Of a DNA stretch of 64,000 bases, positions 24,160-34,122 are shown one piece after another; position 1 is the first letter of the stretch; each line of letters opens with the position of its first letter. Origin of the DNA: Nitrospiraceae bacterium (lineage in GTDB: Bacteria > Nitrospirota > Nitrospiria > Nitrospirales > UBA8639); NCBI GenBank assembly GCA_020632595.1, contig JACKFF010000001.1, forward strand, positions 992,001 to 1,056,000. The letters are read 5' to 3'. Both the position numbers and the translations under genes were made by a program. The notes under the pieces are model-generated. The model was given only the letters and a program-made list of their open reading frames with translations. It was not told the origin of the DNA and did no database searches.

Positions 24160-24213
24160 CCCGCGACCTCCGGATCCACAATCCGGCGCTCTAACCAACT
24201 GAGCTACACCCAC
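24137..24213 (-). tRNA. tRNA-His (GTG)
   Basis: On the minus strand the sequence folds as a full cloverleaf: acceptor GTGGGTG pairs with CACTCAC, the anticodon stem CCGGA/TCCGG encloses the loop TTGTGGA with anticodon GTG, and the T-loop is TTCGAAA. The discriminator is C and CCA is encoded. The base before position 1 (24214) gives the G-1 expected for histidine tRNAs. The 3' end serves as the attachment site of the element to its left; the gene was restored by the element's copy of the repeat. Confidence 0.96.
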
Positions 24214-24449
24214 CATCACATGGAAGTTTCGGGCGGAAGAAGAGGGCAATCTTATCAGAGGACCATAGGCGTCGCAAGCCACATACCGATCGCGACCATC
24301 GGGAATGACTGACCTAATTTTTCGAGAGAACCTGATATTTCAAGCGCCATAAAGCCTGTTAAACACCACAACAATTTACCCCGCGTTCAATTGACCACTT
24401 TCATGAAATTGTGTTAGAAAGCACACTTCGATTTTTTCTGGAGGAAATT

Positions 24450-24722
24450 ATGGCTAATCGACATCAATCAGCAATCAAAGCAGCTCGGCAAACTCTGAAG
24501 CGCCAGGAACGCAACCGGTCTATCATGCGACGCGTCAGAACCTTTATCAAGAAAGTTCATGGAGCGGTCAAAGAGAACAAGGGCGACGAGGCCAAGGCTT
24601 CTTTGCGAGAAGCGACCTCTGAGCTGCATAAAGCCGTAACCAAAGGCACGCTTCATCGGAACACCGCCTCTCGTTGGGTTTCCCGTCTCGCATCCCGCGT
24701 CAACGCACTCTCACCCAAATAA
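24450..24722 (+). CDS. rpsT: 30S ribosomal protein S20
   Basis: Ninety residues beginning MANRHQSAIKAARQTLKRQE, the characteristic S20 opening. The ATG at 24450 has CTGGAGG before it; a longer frame from 24411 is not used. It binds 16S rRNA early in assembly of the small subunit. The protein is very basic with three helices, of usual length. The gene stands alone, convergent with holA, as is common in bacteria, where rpsT is often beside holA. Confidence 0.96.
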   Translation: MANRHQSAIKAARQTLKRQERNRSIMRRVRTFIKKVHGAVKENKGDEAKASLREATSELHKAVTKGTLHRNTASRWVSRLASRVNALSPK

Positions 24723-24745
24723 TACGGTCAAATGGTAACCAGTTC

Positions 24746-25837
24746 TCACGCCTTGTGAGATTTCATGCGTCCACCTGCGACCTTGCTGCCTTGACCGGCT
24801 TTGGTGGCCCGGCAAAGCTGGATAACCAGGTCATCCAAAATGAGCTTCGGACGTGATGCCCGCCCTCCTTTAAGAGCCGAATCAGCTTGAGCGAATAATT
24901 CCCATGCTCGACGGAGGTGGGATTGCTTCCACCGCTGAACCTGCTGGATAAATTCCCGCGTCCGAAACGGAGGAATCCCTGCTTGGCGTGTAGCCTGTCC
25001 CGCATCATACCCTTCTTGCATCAGCTCATGCGTTTTCCAGATCTTCCGCATCTGCCACAGAAAGGCACCTAACATACGTAAGGGGGCTTCGCCGGTTTCT
25101 AAGTTTTTGGCCACAATATCCAATGCCCGCCCCTGATCCCCTCGGGCAACGGCTTCCGACCAATCAAACACCGAAATACCCGGCGGTTTTCCTCTGACCG
25201 TTTCCACGTCTTGTGCCCGAACCCGATGGCCTTCCGGCATGAACGCCACCAATTTCTCTAATTCACCGGCCGTCCCATACAACCCTTCGGCAACCTGATC
25301 CTTCAATATCTCAAGGGCACTGTCTTCCAACTGCAAGCCTAACTCTCGCGCTCGCTGCGTGACCCACCCTGCTCTTTGCCCCTCAAATAGGGGAGCGCAT
25401 TCCACCACCGTCCCCCGCTTTTTAAGCTCTTGCACCCACTTCGTCCGCCCGTCTAATTTTGCTGCAGTCATAACCATCGTGGTCGTTTCATTGGGATTCT
25501 GAAAATAGGGTATGAGAGCTTCCCCATCACGAGCAGAGAGCTTATCTGCCCATTTTATGATGAGGAGTCGTCTCGATGAAAAAAACGAGGCCTCTTCCGA
25601 AATGGCTAATATTTCGGAGGCATCGGTCTCATCGCCATAAACGACATCGACATGAAACATCTGGGAGGAATCATGGGCCGCTGAAGGGTCCGATAACTTT
25701 GAAGCATTCTTTTCCTGACCTGCCACACGAAGCATGCTCAAAGCCTGATCGCGGAAATAGGGCTCTTCCCCAATCACCAAATACAGGGGAGATAATCCAT
25801 GCCGGTTGATCTGACTTTGAAGGTCATGAATTTTCAC
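24746..25837 (-). CDS. holA: DNA polymerase III subunit delta
   Basis: A 363-residue protein with the HolA layout: SPLYLVIGEEPYFRDQAL at residues 16-33 (the delta opening motif), an AAA+-like domain without a working Walker A, FFSSRRLLIIKWADKL and a C-terminal collar (RMLGAFLWQMRKIWKTHEL, then DSALKGGR). The delta subunit opens the sliding clamp in the clamp-loader complex. The start codon is GTG. It follows lptE in the same direction with a 49-bp gap, an arrangement (leuS-lptE-holA) widely conserved in Gram-negative bacteria. Confidence 0.95.
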   Translation of the reverse strand: MKIHDLQSQINRHGLSPLYLVIGEEPYFRDQALSMLRVAGQEKNASKLSDPSAAHDSSQMFHVDVVYGDETDASEILAISEEASFFSSRRLLIIKWADKLSARDGEALIPYFQNPNETTTMVMTAAKLDGRTKWVQELKKRGTVVECAPLFEGQRAGWVTQRARELGLQLEDSALEILKDQVAEGLYGTAGELEKLVAFMPEGHRVRAQDVETVRGKPPGISVFDWSEAVARGDQGRALDIVAKNLETGEAPLRMLGAFLWQMRKIWKTHELMQEGYDAGQATRQAGIPPFRTREFIQQVQRWKQSHLRRAWELFAQADSALKGGRASRPKLILDDLVIQLCRATKAGQGSKVAGGRMKSHKA

Positions 25838-25886
25838 GGTGAATGCGCCTCACGAAGCAGAGAATGCTGCCAAACCATTGAGGTAA

Positions 25887-26570
25887 TCAAGGCATTTGAG
25901 AATCTGAAGGTACGAGATCTCCGGAAGGCGCTGAGATTTCGGGGGATTCGTCACCATGGGATTCCGCATCCGGGATGGTCGCCTTTCCATTCCTCTCAAA
26001 AACCCCCTGCTCCCTGGCCCCCAAAAATTGATCGGCTAAATTGGCAGCCACCTGTTGCCCGGCTTGTTCAACCGCCCGGTCCTGCAAAACCCGGTTGAAT
26101 TGCAATCCCCTCTCGGAATCCGACGTGGATGACGCATTCACAAAAAATTCAGCTGTACTGGTTCCGATTTGAGACCATCGGACTTTCCCCGTTTTCCGAT
26201 CCTTCACCTTCAACAACACTTTCACCATAACCCGGCTTTCTTGTGTCTGCGTGCGAGTAAAGGCTAACGAGGAAAGCGTGACCGATAGAATCGCGCCTTC
26301 CATCACAAAATCGGCGGAGGCATCATCCACAAATTCGGCGCTTCCGACCGATTGCAACGCCTGACGAAGATAACTGGTGTATTTGAATTCCAGGTTTGGT
26401 TCAAAGCTATTATTTTTAAGCACAGGAAAGGCCAGACGAAGCGGTGGTCCCTGCAACTCGTGGTCGGCACTCCCCCCGATGACCGGGCCCGGCCCCTCAA
26501 CCGTGAATTGATACCCACATCCTGCACTCAGGCAGAGCAAGATTCCCCATCCGCTTATCAGATATCTCAT
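25887..26570 (-). CDS. lptE: LPS-assembly lipoprotein LptE
   Basis: About 227 residues from ATG at 26570; a TTG at 26612 overlapping leuS is an alternative. The signal peptide ends at the lipobox LSAGC. The mature protein (GYQFTVEGPG, LRLAFPVLKNNSFEPNLEFK, EGAILSVTLSSLAFTRTQTQ) has the beta-sheet and helix pattern of LptE, which plugs the LptD barrel and delivers lipopolysaccharide to the outer membrane surface. Location between leuS and holA supports the call. The C-terminal 40 residues are polar and probably disordered, longer than in Escherichia coli. Confidence 0.9.
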   Translation of the reverse strand: MRYLISGWGILLCLSAGCGYQFTVEGPGPVIGGSADHELQGPPLRLAFPVLKNNSFEPNLEFKYTSYLRQALQSVGSAEFVDDASADFVMEGAILSVTLSSLAFTRTQTQESRVMVKVLLKVKDRKTGKVRWSQIGTSTAEFFVNASSTSDSERGLQFNRVLQDRAVEQAGQQVAANLADQFLGAREQGVFERNGKATIPDAESHGDESPEISAPSGDLVPSDSQMP

Positions 26571-26601
26571 CCTCTGAAGGTGCCAACCTGGTCGGCCGGA
26601 G

Positions 26602-29232
26602 TTAGATGACAAAATTCACCAGCTTCTGTTCCACATAGATAATTTTGCGAGCAGCCTTGCCTTGCAACCATTCCACCAATTTAGGATCCGCCTGAGCGAC
26701 TGCAATGATCTGCTCTTGTGTCGAACCGGCAGGAACCACAATCTTACTCCGAAGTTTTCCATTCACCTGTAGAGGAATCGTCCATTCGGCACGAGCCACC
26801 AGAACGGGATCAAAGTCGGGCCACGCCTGCCGGCTCATCCCTGGACGCTTCCCTAAGAGTTCCCACAACTCCTCAGTCAGATGCGGAGCGAAGGGTGCCA
26901 GCAGCACCACTAACGTTTCCAGCGTTGTTCGCCACTCCGCCCGCTCGCGAGCAGTTAAGGACTCTCCTGGAAATTCTTTCCAAAACTTATACAACTCATT
27001 CACAAATTCCATAAGAGCCGCAATGGCGGTGTTAAATTGAAAGCCCCGCTCAAAATCTTCTGTGACCTTTTTAATCGTCTGATGCGTCGCTCTCTGCAAT
27101 TGGGGAAGCAGCTCCGACTCCCCTGACCCCGGATTGGAAGCCACCCCATTCACGACCGGAAGGAGATCCTGCACCAACCGCCAGACCCGGTTGAGAAACC
27201 GGTAGCACCCTTCCACTCCGGTATCGCTCCATTCCAAATCCTTTTCCGGTGGTGCGGCAAATAACGAAAACATTCTGGCCGTGTCCGCCCCATAGCGCTC
27301 ACACAAGTCCTCAGGGGAAGCAATATTCTTTTTAGACTTGGACATCTTCTCGGTACGGCCTGTCACAATATTCCGCCCACAGTGCATACAGACCCGCCGC
27401 TCGCCCTCTTTTTTGATTTCGGTGGGAAGCATCCATCGATGTGCTTCGCACCAGTAGGTTTCCTTGGTCACCATACCTTGGGTGAGCAAATGGATGAAGG
27501 GCTCATCGGCCGTCGTGAGACCCAGGTCCCGCAAGACTTTGGTGAAGAAGCGCGCATACAAGAGATGCAACACGGCATGCTCGATTCCGCCGACATATTG
27601 ATCCACCGCCATCCAATGTTGTGCGGCTTGGGGGTTCACGGCTTGTGTGGTGTCCTTGGGCGAGCAATAGCGGAGGAAGTACCAGGACGAATCCACAAAG
27701 GTATCCATGGTATCGGTTTCGCGGCGTGCCGGACCACCACACGTGGGACAGGTGGCTTGTGAAAACGAGGGGGATTCCTTAAGGGGGGATCCACCTTTCC
27801 CGGTGAACGGCACATCATCAGGCAGCAGCACCGGCAGGTCACCTTCGGGAACCGGGACGATGCCACAACAATCACAATACAACATCGGAATGGGCGTCCC
27901 CCAATAGCGTTGCCGCGAGATACCCCAATCTCTTAACCGGAAATTGATGGTTCGCTTTCCCCATCCCTGCGTTTCCACATATTCGCCGATGGCCTGTTTG
28001 GCTTGCGACACGGACATGCCGGAAAAATTCCCCGAGTTCACCAAGAGTCCGGCGTTATCCTGTTCTTCATACGCCGATTCCAGGGCTTCGGAGCCCAGTC
28101 GGCCTTCCGGATCTTGAATCACCAGCCGAACCGGGATCTGATAGGTTTTCGCGAATTCAAAATCTCGTTGGTCATGAGCGGGAACGGCCATAATCGCGCC
28201 CGTCCCATATTCATACAACACAAAATTCGCCACCCAAATCGGGATACGCTCCTTGGTAAACGGATTGATAGCGTAGGCGCCGGTAAACACGCCTTCTTTG
28301 TCCCGATCAGCGGCCGTACGCGTCGCTTTATCCACACGAGACACACGAGTCACAAACTCCCGAACCCCGGCGGCCTCAGGTCTCCCCTCTATCAATTGTT
28401 CGACCAGGGGCGATTCCGGAGCAAGGCTCATGAAGGTGGCACCATGAATAGTATCCGGTCTGGTGGTAAACACCCGGATTGCCTGCAGCCCGTCTACGGT
28501 CTCCGCTAAGGGAAAATCCAGCTCCACCCCTTCGCTCCGCCCAATCCAATGCCGCTGCATAGCCAGCACACGAGCCGGCCAGGTCGCCAACCGCTCACAG
28601 CCGTCCAATAATTCCTGAGCATAGGACGTAATCCGGAAAAACCACTGCTCCAATTCTTTTTGAATGACGACCGACTCGCATCGCCAGCAGACGCCTCCGT
28701 CTTTGCCTTCTTGGGCCAACACCTGCTCATTCGCCAAGACCGTTTCACAAGAAAGACACCAGTTCACTGCCGAGCGTTTTCGATACGCCAGTCCACGCTC
28801 AACCATTTTCACAAAGATCCATTGATTCCAGCGGTAATATTCAGGCTGAGAGGTATTCACCTCCCGATCCCAATCATAGGACAGCCCCATCCGCTGAAGT
28901 TGTCCTTTCATATAGGCCACATTTTCCTGAGTCCAGGCGTTGGGGTGCACCCCTTTTTCAATCGCAGCATTCTCTGCCGGCAATCCGAAAGCATCCCATC
29001 CCATCGGGTGCAACACGTTATACCCGCGCATGGTTTTATAGCGGGCCACGACATCCCCGATGGCATACACGCGAACATGGCCCATGTGTATCCGGCCCGA
29101 GGGATAGGGAAACATCTCCAAACAATAATATTTGGGCTTGTCCGAATCTTCCTGAACCTGGAAAGTTCCGGATTGATCCCAATATGCCTGCCACTTTGCT
29201 TCAACAGCCTGATGATCGTAGGTATGCGCCAT
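26602..29232 (-). CDS. leuS: Leucyl-tRNA synthetase
   Basis: An 876-residue class I synthetase that charges tRNA-Leu. The ATP-binding HIGH-type motif is seen as PYPSGRIHMGHVRVY at about residues 42-56, and the KMSKS motif as TEKMSKSKKN at about residues 625-635. The CP1 editing domain contains FTTRPDTIHGATFM and MAVPAHDQRDFEFAKTYQIP. Two zinc-type cysteine sets occur (CLSCETVLANEQV, and CDCCGIVPVPEGDLP with CPTCGG). Length and order match bacterial LeuRS. It heads the leuS-lptE-holA group. Confidence 0.98.
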   Translation of the reverse strand: MAHTYDHQAVEAKWQAYWDQSGTFQVQEDSDKPKYYCLEMFPYPSGRIHMGHVRVYAIGDVVARYKTMRGYNVLHPMGWDAFGLPAENAAIEKGVHPNAWTQENVAYMKGQLQRMGLSYDWDREVNTSQPEYYRWNQWIFVKMVERGLAYRKRSAVNWCLSCETVLANEQVLAQEGKDGGVCWRCESVVIQKELEQWFFRITSYAQELLDGCERLATWPARVLAMQRHWIGRSEGVELDFPLAETVDGLQAIRVFTTRPDTIHGATFMSLAPESPLVEQLIEGRPEAAGVREFVTRVSRVDKATRTAADRDKEGVFTGAYAINPFTKERIPIWVANFVLYEYGTGAIMAVPAHDQRDFEFAKTYQIPVRLVIQDPEGRLGSEALESAYEEQDNAGLLVNSGNFSGMSVSQAKQAIGEYVETQGWGKRTINFRLRDWGISRQRYWGTPIPMLYCDCCGIVPVPEGDLPVLLPDDVPFTGKGGSPLKESPSFSQATCPTCGGPARRETDTMDTFVDSSWYFLRYCSPKDTTQAVNPQAAQHWMAVDQYVGGIEHAVLHLLYARFFTKVLRDLGLTTADEPFIHLLTQGMVTKETYWCEAHRWMLPTEIKKEGERRVCMHCGRNIVTGRTEKMSKSKKNIASPEDLCERYGADTARMFSLFAAPPEKDLEWSDTGVEGCYRFLNRVWRLVQDLLPVVNGVASNPGSGESELLPQLQRATHQTIKKVTEDFERGFQFNTAIAALMEFVNELYKFWKEFPGESLTARERAEWRTTLETLVVLLAPFAPHLTEELWELLGKRPGMSRQAWPDFDPVLVARAEWTIPLQVNGKLRSKIVVPAGSTQEQIIAVAQADPKLVEWLQGKAARKIIYVEQKLVNFVI

Positions 29233-29544
29233 GCTTATGCCTTATGAAAAAAATATGATGATCGCTTCGGTAAATACGCCACAAATACCTCCCTACTTCC
29301 TCGTCACCTGTGCAGGGAAATGTCGGTATGGGTAAACACTTTTTCCGCGTCAAATTGGATAAAGACATTCGGAGACTGTGCGGGTACTTGCCTCCGCAAT
29401 TTGACGTTGGGAAACGCTGCATTTTCAACAGCATCCTGAGGAATCTAGCATAGAGAAACCCACCCCACAAGCAAATCGCAAGGAGGCCGTTTAGACCACC
29501 GGATCGCGAATAAATGCACTGGGAAAAGGGGAAAAACAGAACGG
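29233..29544. other. Intergenic region upstream of leuS, nothing recognised
   Basis: 312 bp that should contain the leuS promoter. No T-box or leader-peptide structure is evident, and I find no repeat copy. Confidence 0.45.
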
Positions 29545-29793
29545 CTAGAAGGACCGCTTGTTCGCCTTGCGCGACTTCACGGAAATGGGTGAGGGAGGAC
29601 GAGCGGTCGATCCGGAAATGGCACCAACCACTTCCCGATGTTCACGCTGCAGATGACGATGACGCTCAATTAACGGATCAAGGACTTCGCCACACATCAG
29701 ACACCGCCAACCCGGCATCCAAATCTCGCCACTCGTGGCCATATCCACAAAGTGATCGACTATCATGGTCCCCTGACATCGAGGGCATTGCAT
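29545..29793 (-). CDS. Small zinc-ribbon protein
   Basis: An 82-residue protein with AGGAGG eight bases before its ATG. Two CxxC knuckles (MQCPRCQGTM at the start and WRCLMCGEVLDP around residue 32) form a zinc ribbon, followed by a basic helix rich in Arg and His (LIERHRHLQREHREV) and a basic tail. The pattern matches short proteins of unknown function that recur in this bacterial group. It could bind nucleic acid or a protein partner. Single gene, same strand as leuS. Confidence 0.75.
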   Translation of the reverse strand: MQCPRCQGTMIVDHFVDMATSGEIWMPGWRCLMCGEVLDPLIERHRHLQREHREVVGAISGSTARPPSPISVKSRKANKRSF

Positions 29794-30352
29794 GCGTTAG
29801 ACCTCCTCTTTATAAGTGATGTATGTATCCATCGGTGAGGCCCTCACAGACCTTAAATCGTTCAAAGGGGAGAAGTGGAAGCCTCCTGTTCGTCGAATAA
29901 TGGACAACAGGACAATACAACCGCACGAAAACACACACACTCTCTCTATCTCATCACAGCCATCCGAATTTTTCCAAGGAAACGAAAAACCCAGCTGCTC
30001 CCAACAAAATTTCCACGCAGCAGTTCAGAAATCCGCCCGCACTTGTTTTCAAAGAGGGTCTGTTGAAAAAGCCACCAGCGGCGTTCTCGCCATTTTCCCG
30101 TGCTTACGTACTCAGCGTACGCTCCGCGCGTAAAAACGGCTGCGGCCTTGCTGGACGGACCCTTCGGGAAGACTCAGGGCATGCTTTTTTGAACCGACCC
30201 GGAGCCGTTGATGAGTAACCTAATCCTGGGCCAACTTGCCCTTGAACATCCTTATTATTCAACACTCCCAAAGAAGGCCCAGATCACATTTTGTGAGAAT
30301 TGGTGGGCCTCAACAACCATAGCCGACACCAAACCAATAATCTGGCGAAGGA
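29794..30352. other. Intergenic region with a dispersed repeat copy
   Basis: About 560 bp between the zinc-ribbon gene start and the uvrC end. It holds repeat family 1, copy 1 (30056-30200). The rest shows no supported gene. Confidence 0.55.
30056..30200 (+). repeat. Dispersed repeat family 1, copy 1
   Basis: About 145 bp. It opens with CTGTTGAAAAAGCC, continues AGCGGCGTTCTCGCCATTTT and GGCTGCGGCCTTGC, and ends CTTTTTTGAACCG. The ends form an imperfect inverted repeat (TTGAAAAAGCC against GGTTCAAAAAAG). Related copies lie at 36580-36726, 49723-49802 and, reversed, 57846-57967. Confidence 0.85.
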
Positions 30353-32098
30353 CTAGGAACTCCCCTTCGAAGATTTTGGGGAACGCAGTGGTGAAGGAAG
30401 AGGAATCATCGCGTCACCCCGCAGTTTGCGATGAAAGGTGATAGCAAAGCGATGGGCTTCATCTCGAATGGTTTGGACCAGCCGTGTTGCCGGTGATTTC
30501 AGGGGCAGGATGATAGGGGTCTTCCGACCCGGCAGAAAAATCCGTTCGTCTTTGTCACCCTTCGCTTTAGCTAAACCACAAATCGCGACCTGTGAGAGAC
30601 CAACGGCTGCCATCGCTTCCATGGCCGCGCCTAATTGTCCGGCTCCACCATCAATCACCACCAGATCCGGCTTCGGTAGGGTTTTTCCTGGTTTGTTGGC
30701 CAACGATCCGCCATATCGGCGTTTCATCACTTCATGCATACTGGCAAAGTCGTTGGCGCCTTCTACCGTTTTAATCCGAAATCGCCGATAGTCCGACTTC
30801 TTCATTCTGCCCTGTTCCCAAACCACCATGGACGCCACTGAATAGGTCCCCATGGTATTGGAGATATCAAAACATTCAATGCGGGTCGGAATCTGCGGCA
30901 ACATTAAGAGCGACCGAAGCTCTTCCACCGACTCACTGGATTCGGTTTGCACCCGAAGATGTTCATTGAGAGCCACCGCCGCATTTTCCTGTGCGAGCTG
31001 GAGCAATTCATATTTACCCCCTCGCTCAGGAACCAGCACACGCACGGCTTCTTCTTTTTTCTCGGACAACCACCGCTGGACCAGCGATTGATCGTCAAAC
31101 CCCACAGGAAGCAACACCTCTTTGGGAGGCACGACGGTTTTGGCATAAAACTGTTCGAGCGTCGACCTCACCAGCTCCTCATCGGTGACGTCGTGAGCGT
31201 CGGACCAGAAAAAATCACGACGGCCAATTAACAGGCCCCCTCGCACAAACAACATCTGGACATCAACTGCCCCTCCGATTCTGGCCAATCCCACGATATC
31301 CTGTTCACGGGCGCTGATTTGTGCCACCCGTTGTTTGGCCAACATCCGCTCAATGTTTCCAATCTGATCACGCAGCCGAGCGGCTTCTTCGAACGCTTCC
31401 CGCTCCGCCGCGTCCTGCATGGCTGATCGTAAGGACTCGAGCAATTCCGTGTCCCGTCCTTCTAAAAACCAACGAACCTGCTTCACAATCTGATGGTAGT
31501 CTTCCTTTGTCTGATTTCCCGTGCAAGGTGCCATGCAACGCTTGATTTCAAATTCCAGGCATGCCCGCTCAGCGCTTCCATTAATATCGATCGTGCAAGT
31601 GGCCAGGGGGAACACCTTGCGAATAACTTTCAGGGTGTCGCGCATAGCTCCCGTAGGGACATACGGACCAAAATATAACGCCTTATCCTGTTTGACCCGG
31701 CGGACGATCGACAGCCTCGGGAAATCATCGTGAATCGGCAACCGGAGATAGGGATATTGTTTATCATCCCGGAGGACCACATTAAACCGTGGGCGATGCC
31801 GCTTGATCAGATTACTTTCCAAAATGAGAGCTTCGAATTCCGAGTGGGTGACGATCGTTTCCATCTCCGCAATCTGCGAATACAGCACCCGGTTTTTAGG
31901 AGTGAGATCAGCCGCATGTTGAAAATACGATCGCACTCGGTCCGATAACACGGCGGCTTTTCCAATATAGATAATGTCGCCTCGTCGATCCTTAAAAAGA
32001 TAGACTCCTGGTTGCCTGGGAAGGTTATTCAATATTCCGCTCAAGCGACCTGGTTGGTCCGAGAGGACCTGAGAAGTGCCCGTGGGTTTTTCCATCAT
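30353..32098 (-). CDS. uvrC: Excinuclease ABC subunit C
   Basis: About 581 residues from ATG at 32098; a TTG at 32134 overlapping the next gene is possible but poorly placed. The N-terminal GIY-YIG nuclease domain is clear (PGVYLFKDRRGDIIYIGKA), followed by the UVR helix pair (ERMLAKQR and AFEEAARLRDQIGNIE), the RNase H-like second nuclease domain (IECFDISNTMGTYSVASMVV, VVIDGGAGQLGAA) and a C-terminal tail. UvrC makes both cuts beside DNA lesions after UvrAB recognition. The C-terminal helix-hairpin-helix pair of long UvrC proteins is not seen. It lies downstream of a glyoxalase-fold gene. Confidence 0.96.
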   Translation of the reverse strand: MMEKPTGTSQVLSDQPGRLSGILNNLPRQPGVYLFKDRRGDIIYIGKAAVLSDRVRSYFQHAADLTPKNRVLYSQIAEMETIVTHSEFEALILESNLIKRHRPRFNVVLRDDKQYPYLRLPIHDDFPRLSIVRRVKQDKALYFGPYVPTGAMRDTLKVIRKVFPLATCTIDINGSAERACLEFEIKRCMAPCTGNQTKEDYHQIVKQVRWFLEGRDTELLESLRSAMQDAAEREAFEEAARLRDQIGNIERMLAKQRVAQISAREQDIVGLARIGGAVDVQMLFVRGGLLIGRRDFFWSDAHDVTDEELVRSTLEQFYAKTVVPPKEVLLPVGFDDQSLVQRWLSEKKEEAVRVLVPERGGKYELLQLAQENAAVALNEHLRVQTESSESVEELRSLLMLPQIPTRIECFDISNTMGTYSVASMVVWEQGRMKKSDYRRFRIKTVEGANDFASMHEVMKRRYGGSLANKPGKTLPKPDLVVIDGGAGQLGAAMEAMAAVGLSQVAICGLAKAKGDKDERIFLPGRKTPIILPLKSPATRLVQTIRDEAHRFAITFHRKLRGDAMIPLPSPLRSPKSSKGSS

Positions 32099-32120
32099 CT
32101 CGTGTTTTGCACCTTGATCA

Positions 32121-32519
32121 TCAGACGATGGCAACTCCCGCTGGTCGTTGTATTAACTCAATTTCATAGCCATCCGGCGCATCGATAAAAATAAACCGGC
32201 TGCCGGATGAAGATCGGGTGGGGCCATCCGTGATCGGCACACCTTTGGCTTGGAGTTCCTGAATCGTCTGTTCCAAATCCTCCACTTCAAAGGCCAAATG
32301 CACAAGATCCTCTTGGACCTTAACCGTCCCGCTACTCGGGAAACTGCACAACTCAATCAATTCCTCACTATTGGGGACAGCCAAAAATGCCAGATGGGAG
32401 CCTCGTGGCGACACCTTTTGCTCCACGACTTCCAACCCAAGGACCTCACGATAAAAACCCAGCGTCTGCTCCATGTCACTCACCCGCATTCGCGTATGCA
32501 ACAGTTTTTTCACCCGCAT
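32121..32519 (-). CDS. gloA: Glyoxalase I-like VOC family protein
   Basis: A 132-residue protein of the vicinal oxygen chelate fold: two beta-alpha-beta-beta-beta units. Metal ligand positions of glyoxalase I are present: His8 (LLHTRMRV), Glu in ELIELCSFP, His in LVHLAFEVEDLE and Glu in YEIELIQ. The VSDMEQTLGFYREVLGLEVV opening is typical of lactoylglutathione lyase. It would remove methylglyoxal if glutathione or a similar thiol is present. The gene precedes uvrC on the same strand with a short gap. Confidence 0.88.
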   Translation of the reverse strand: MRVKKLLHTRMRVSDMEQTLGFYREVLGLEVVEQKVSPRGSHLAFLAVPNSEELIELCSFPSSGTVKVQEDLVHLAFEVEDLEQTIQELQAKGVPITDGPTRSSSGSRFIFIDAPDGYEIELIQRPAGVAIV

Positions 32520-32745
32520 GCCATTCTCCTTTTCAACATTCGCCTGTCCGACTTAAGGAACGGAATCCCTCTGCATGAATCAAACTTTTTCGAAAAACAG
32601 AGAGGAAGTCCGCGATTCCCGCTGGGGAAACCTGACTTTCTCTATTGTCACTCGTTGCTCCTCCCTGATCAAGATTGCTATCTTCTCTGGTTTTTCATAG
32701 ACTTCCCCGGAATTTCCGATCCGTTCCCGTTCTCAAGGAGGAGAC

Positions 32746-34122
32746 GTGACGACATTGATCATCTGCCGCCTGATCGTTTTTTGCCTCATCCTTGGGCTCT
32801 TCAAAACCATCATCATTCCTCAAACAGTTCGCGCGGAAGGATTTCGTATTCTCGATCATGGCGCTTCGGCTACCGGCCAAGGCGCTGCGTTTACCGCCCA
32901 AGCCGATGATGCCTCAGCCCTGCACTACAATCCAGCAGGGATGACCCAGTTACAAGGCATTCAATTTTATGCAGGGACTCTCTTGATCGGAGGCACCGTC
33001 CGATTCAACAGCGACCTCGGACCAACCGTGAAGGGTGGTGTTGGCGGGACAATCTCCACTCCCCCACCCAGTTCATTATTTCTCACTGCTCACCTTCCTG
33101 CCTTAGGCCTGGACAATCTCCCGAATTGGACCGTAGGCATTGGTGTCACCACCCCGTATGCCCTGAATATCGAATACCCCGATGATAGCCTGATTTCTCC
33201 CATACTCACGAGAGCGTCCCTTCCCCTTATCGATATCAAGCCCACTCTCGCCTACAAGGTAAATGACTATATCTCTGTAGGAGGCGGTCTGGATATTTAT
33301 ACCTTTGCCAGCTTTTTGGGAGAAGGTCAGGCAGAGCTCCAACAGAATGCGGCACCAGGCAATCCGTTTGGTATACCCGCTGGGACAGGCCTGGAAGCGA
33401 ACGGGACCGACACCGCCCTGGGATTTAATGCCAGTGTCCTCTGGACACCCTTCCGCAATCCAGACGGTCATCCACTCCTCAATCTTGCATTTGTCTATCG
33501 GAACGGACCCAATTTGGACCTCAAAGGAGATTTTTTAGCCGGTGGAACCCGCCTTGCCGGTGCATCCACGAACATTGAACTTCCCGATATCTACACGTGG
33601 GCCATCGCCGGATGGCCTCTTCGAAATGCGCAACATGAATGGAAAGTCGAAGTGGATCTCGATTATGCGGATTGGTCCGGATTCAAAGACCTCAACCTGC
33701 AACTTTCTAATGGAGCGGTCATCCAAAATCCCCGCAACTATGGAGATGCCTGGGTACTCATGGTGGGAACGGAATTCAAAGCCCTCTCTCCTTCTGCGCT
33801 CCCTCATTGGAATGTGGCCTTTCGAACGGGATACGTCAGATCAGAAAGTCCCATTCCCGACCGGACATTCGAACCGGCGGTTCCAGATTCCGATTTTAAT
33901 GCTTTTTCAGCCGGGCTGGGCTTTCTCTGCCATGCTCCAGGAAAATTTTTGGGGATCCTCCCTTGTGACATTTTTGGGGCAAAAGCCATCGGGATGGATT
34001 TAGCCTATCAAGCCTTGCTGTATGATGAGCGGAATGTTCAGAATAACCAACAACCTCTCTTAAACGGCAAATGGGATACTACTTTACACGTCGGAGCCTT
34101 ATCCGTGCGAATGAATTTCTAA
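32746..34122 (+). CDS. FadL/TodX-family outer membrane transporter
   Basis: A 458-residue protein starting at GTG with AAGGAGGAG before it. A signal peptide ends near VRA at residue 30. The mature N-terminus EGFRILDHGASATGQGAAFT, followed by ADDASALHYNPAGMTQL, is the hallmark of the FadL family, whose N-terminal plug and 14-strand barrel pass hydrophobic molecules across the outer membrane. The usual final strand motif is present at the C-terminus (LHVGALSVRMNF, ending in Phe). The transported compound is unknown. The gene is followed by the histidine kinase gene. Confidence 0.93.
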   Translation: MTTLIICRLIVFCLILGLFKTIIIPQTVRAEGFRILDHGASATGQGAAFTAQADDASALHYNPAGMTQLQGIQFYAGTLLIGGTVRFNSDLGPTVKGGVGGTISTPPPSSLFLTAHLPALGLDNLPNWTVGIGVTTPYALNIEYPDDSLISPILTRASLPLIDIKPTLAYKVNDYISVGGGLDIYTFASFLGEGQAELQQNAAPGNPFGIPAGTGLEANGTDTALGFNASVLWTPFRNPDGHPLLNLAFVYRNGPNLDLKGDFLAGGTRLAGASTNIELPDIYTWAIAGWPLRNAQHEWKVEVDLDYADWSGFKDLNLQLSNGAVIQNPRNYGDAWVLMVGTEFKALSPSALPHWNVAFRTGYVRSESPIPDRTFEPAVPDSDFNAFSAGLGFLCHAPGKFLGILPCDIFGAKAIGMDLAYQALLYDERNVQNNQQPLLNGKWDTTLHVGALSVRMNF

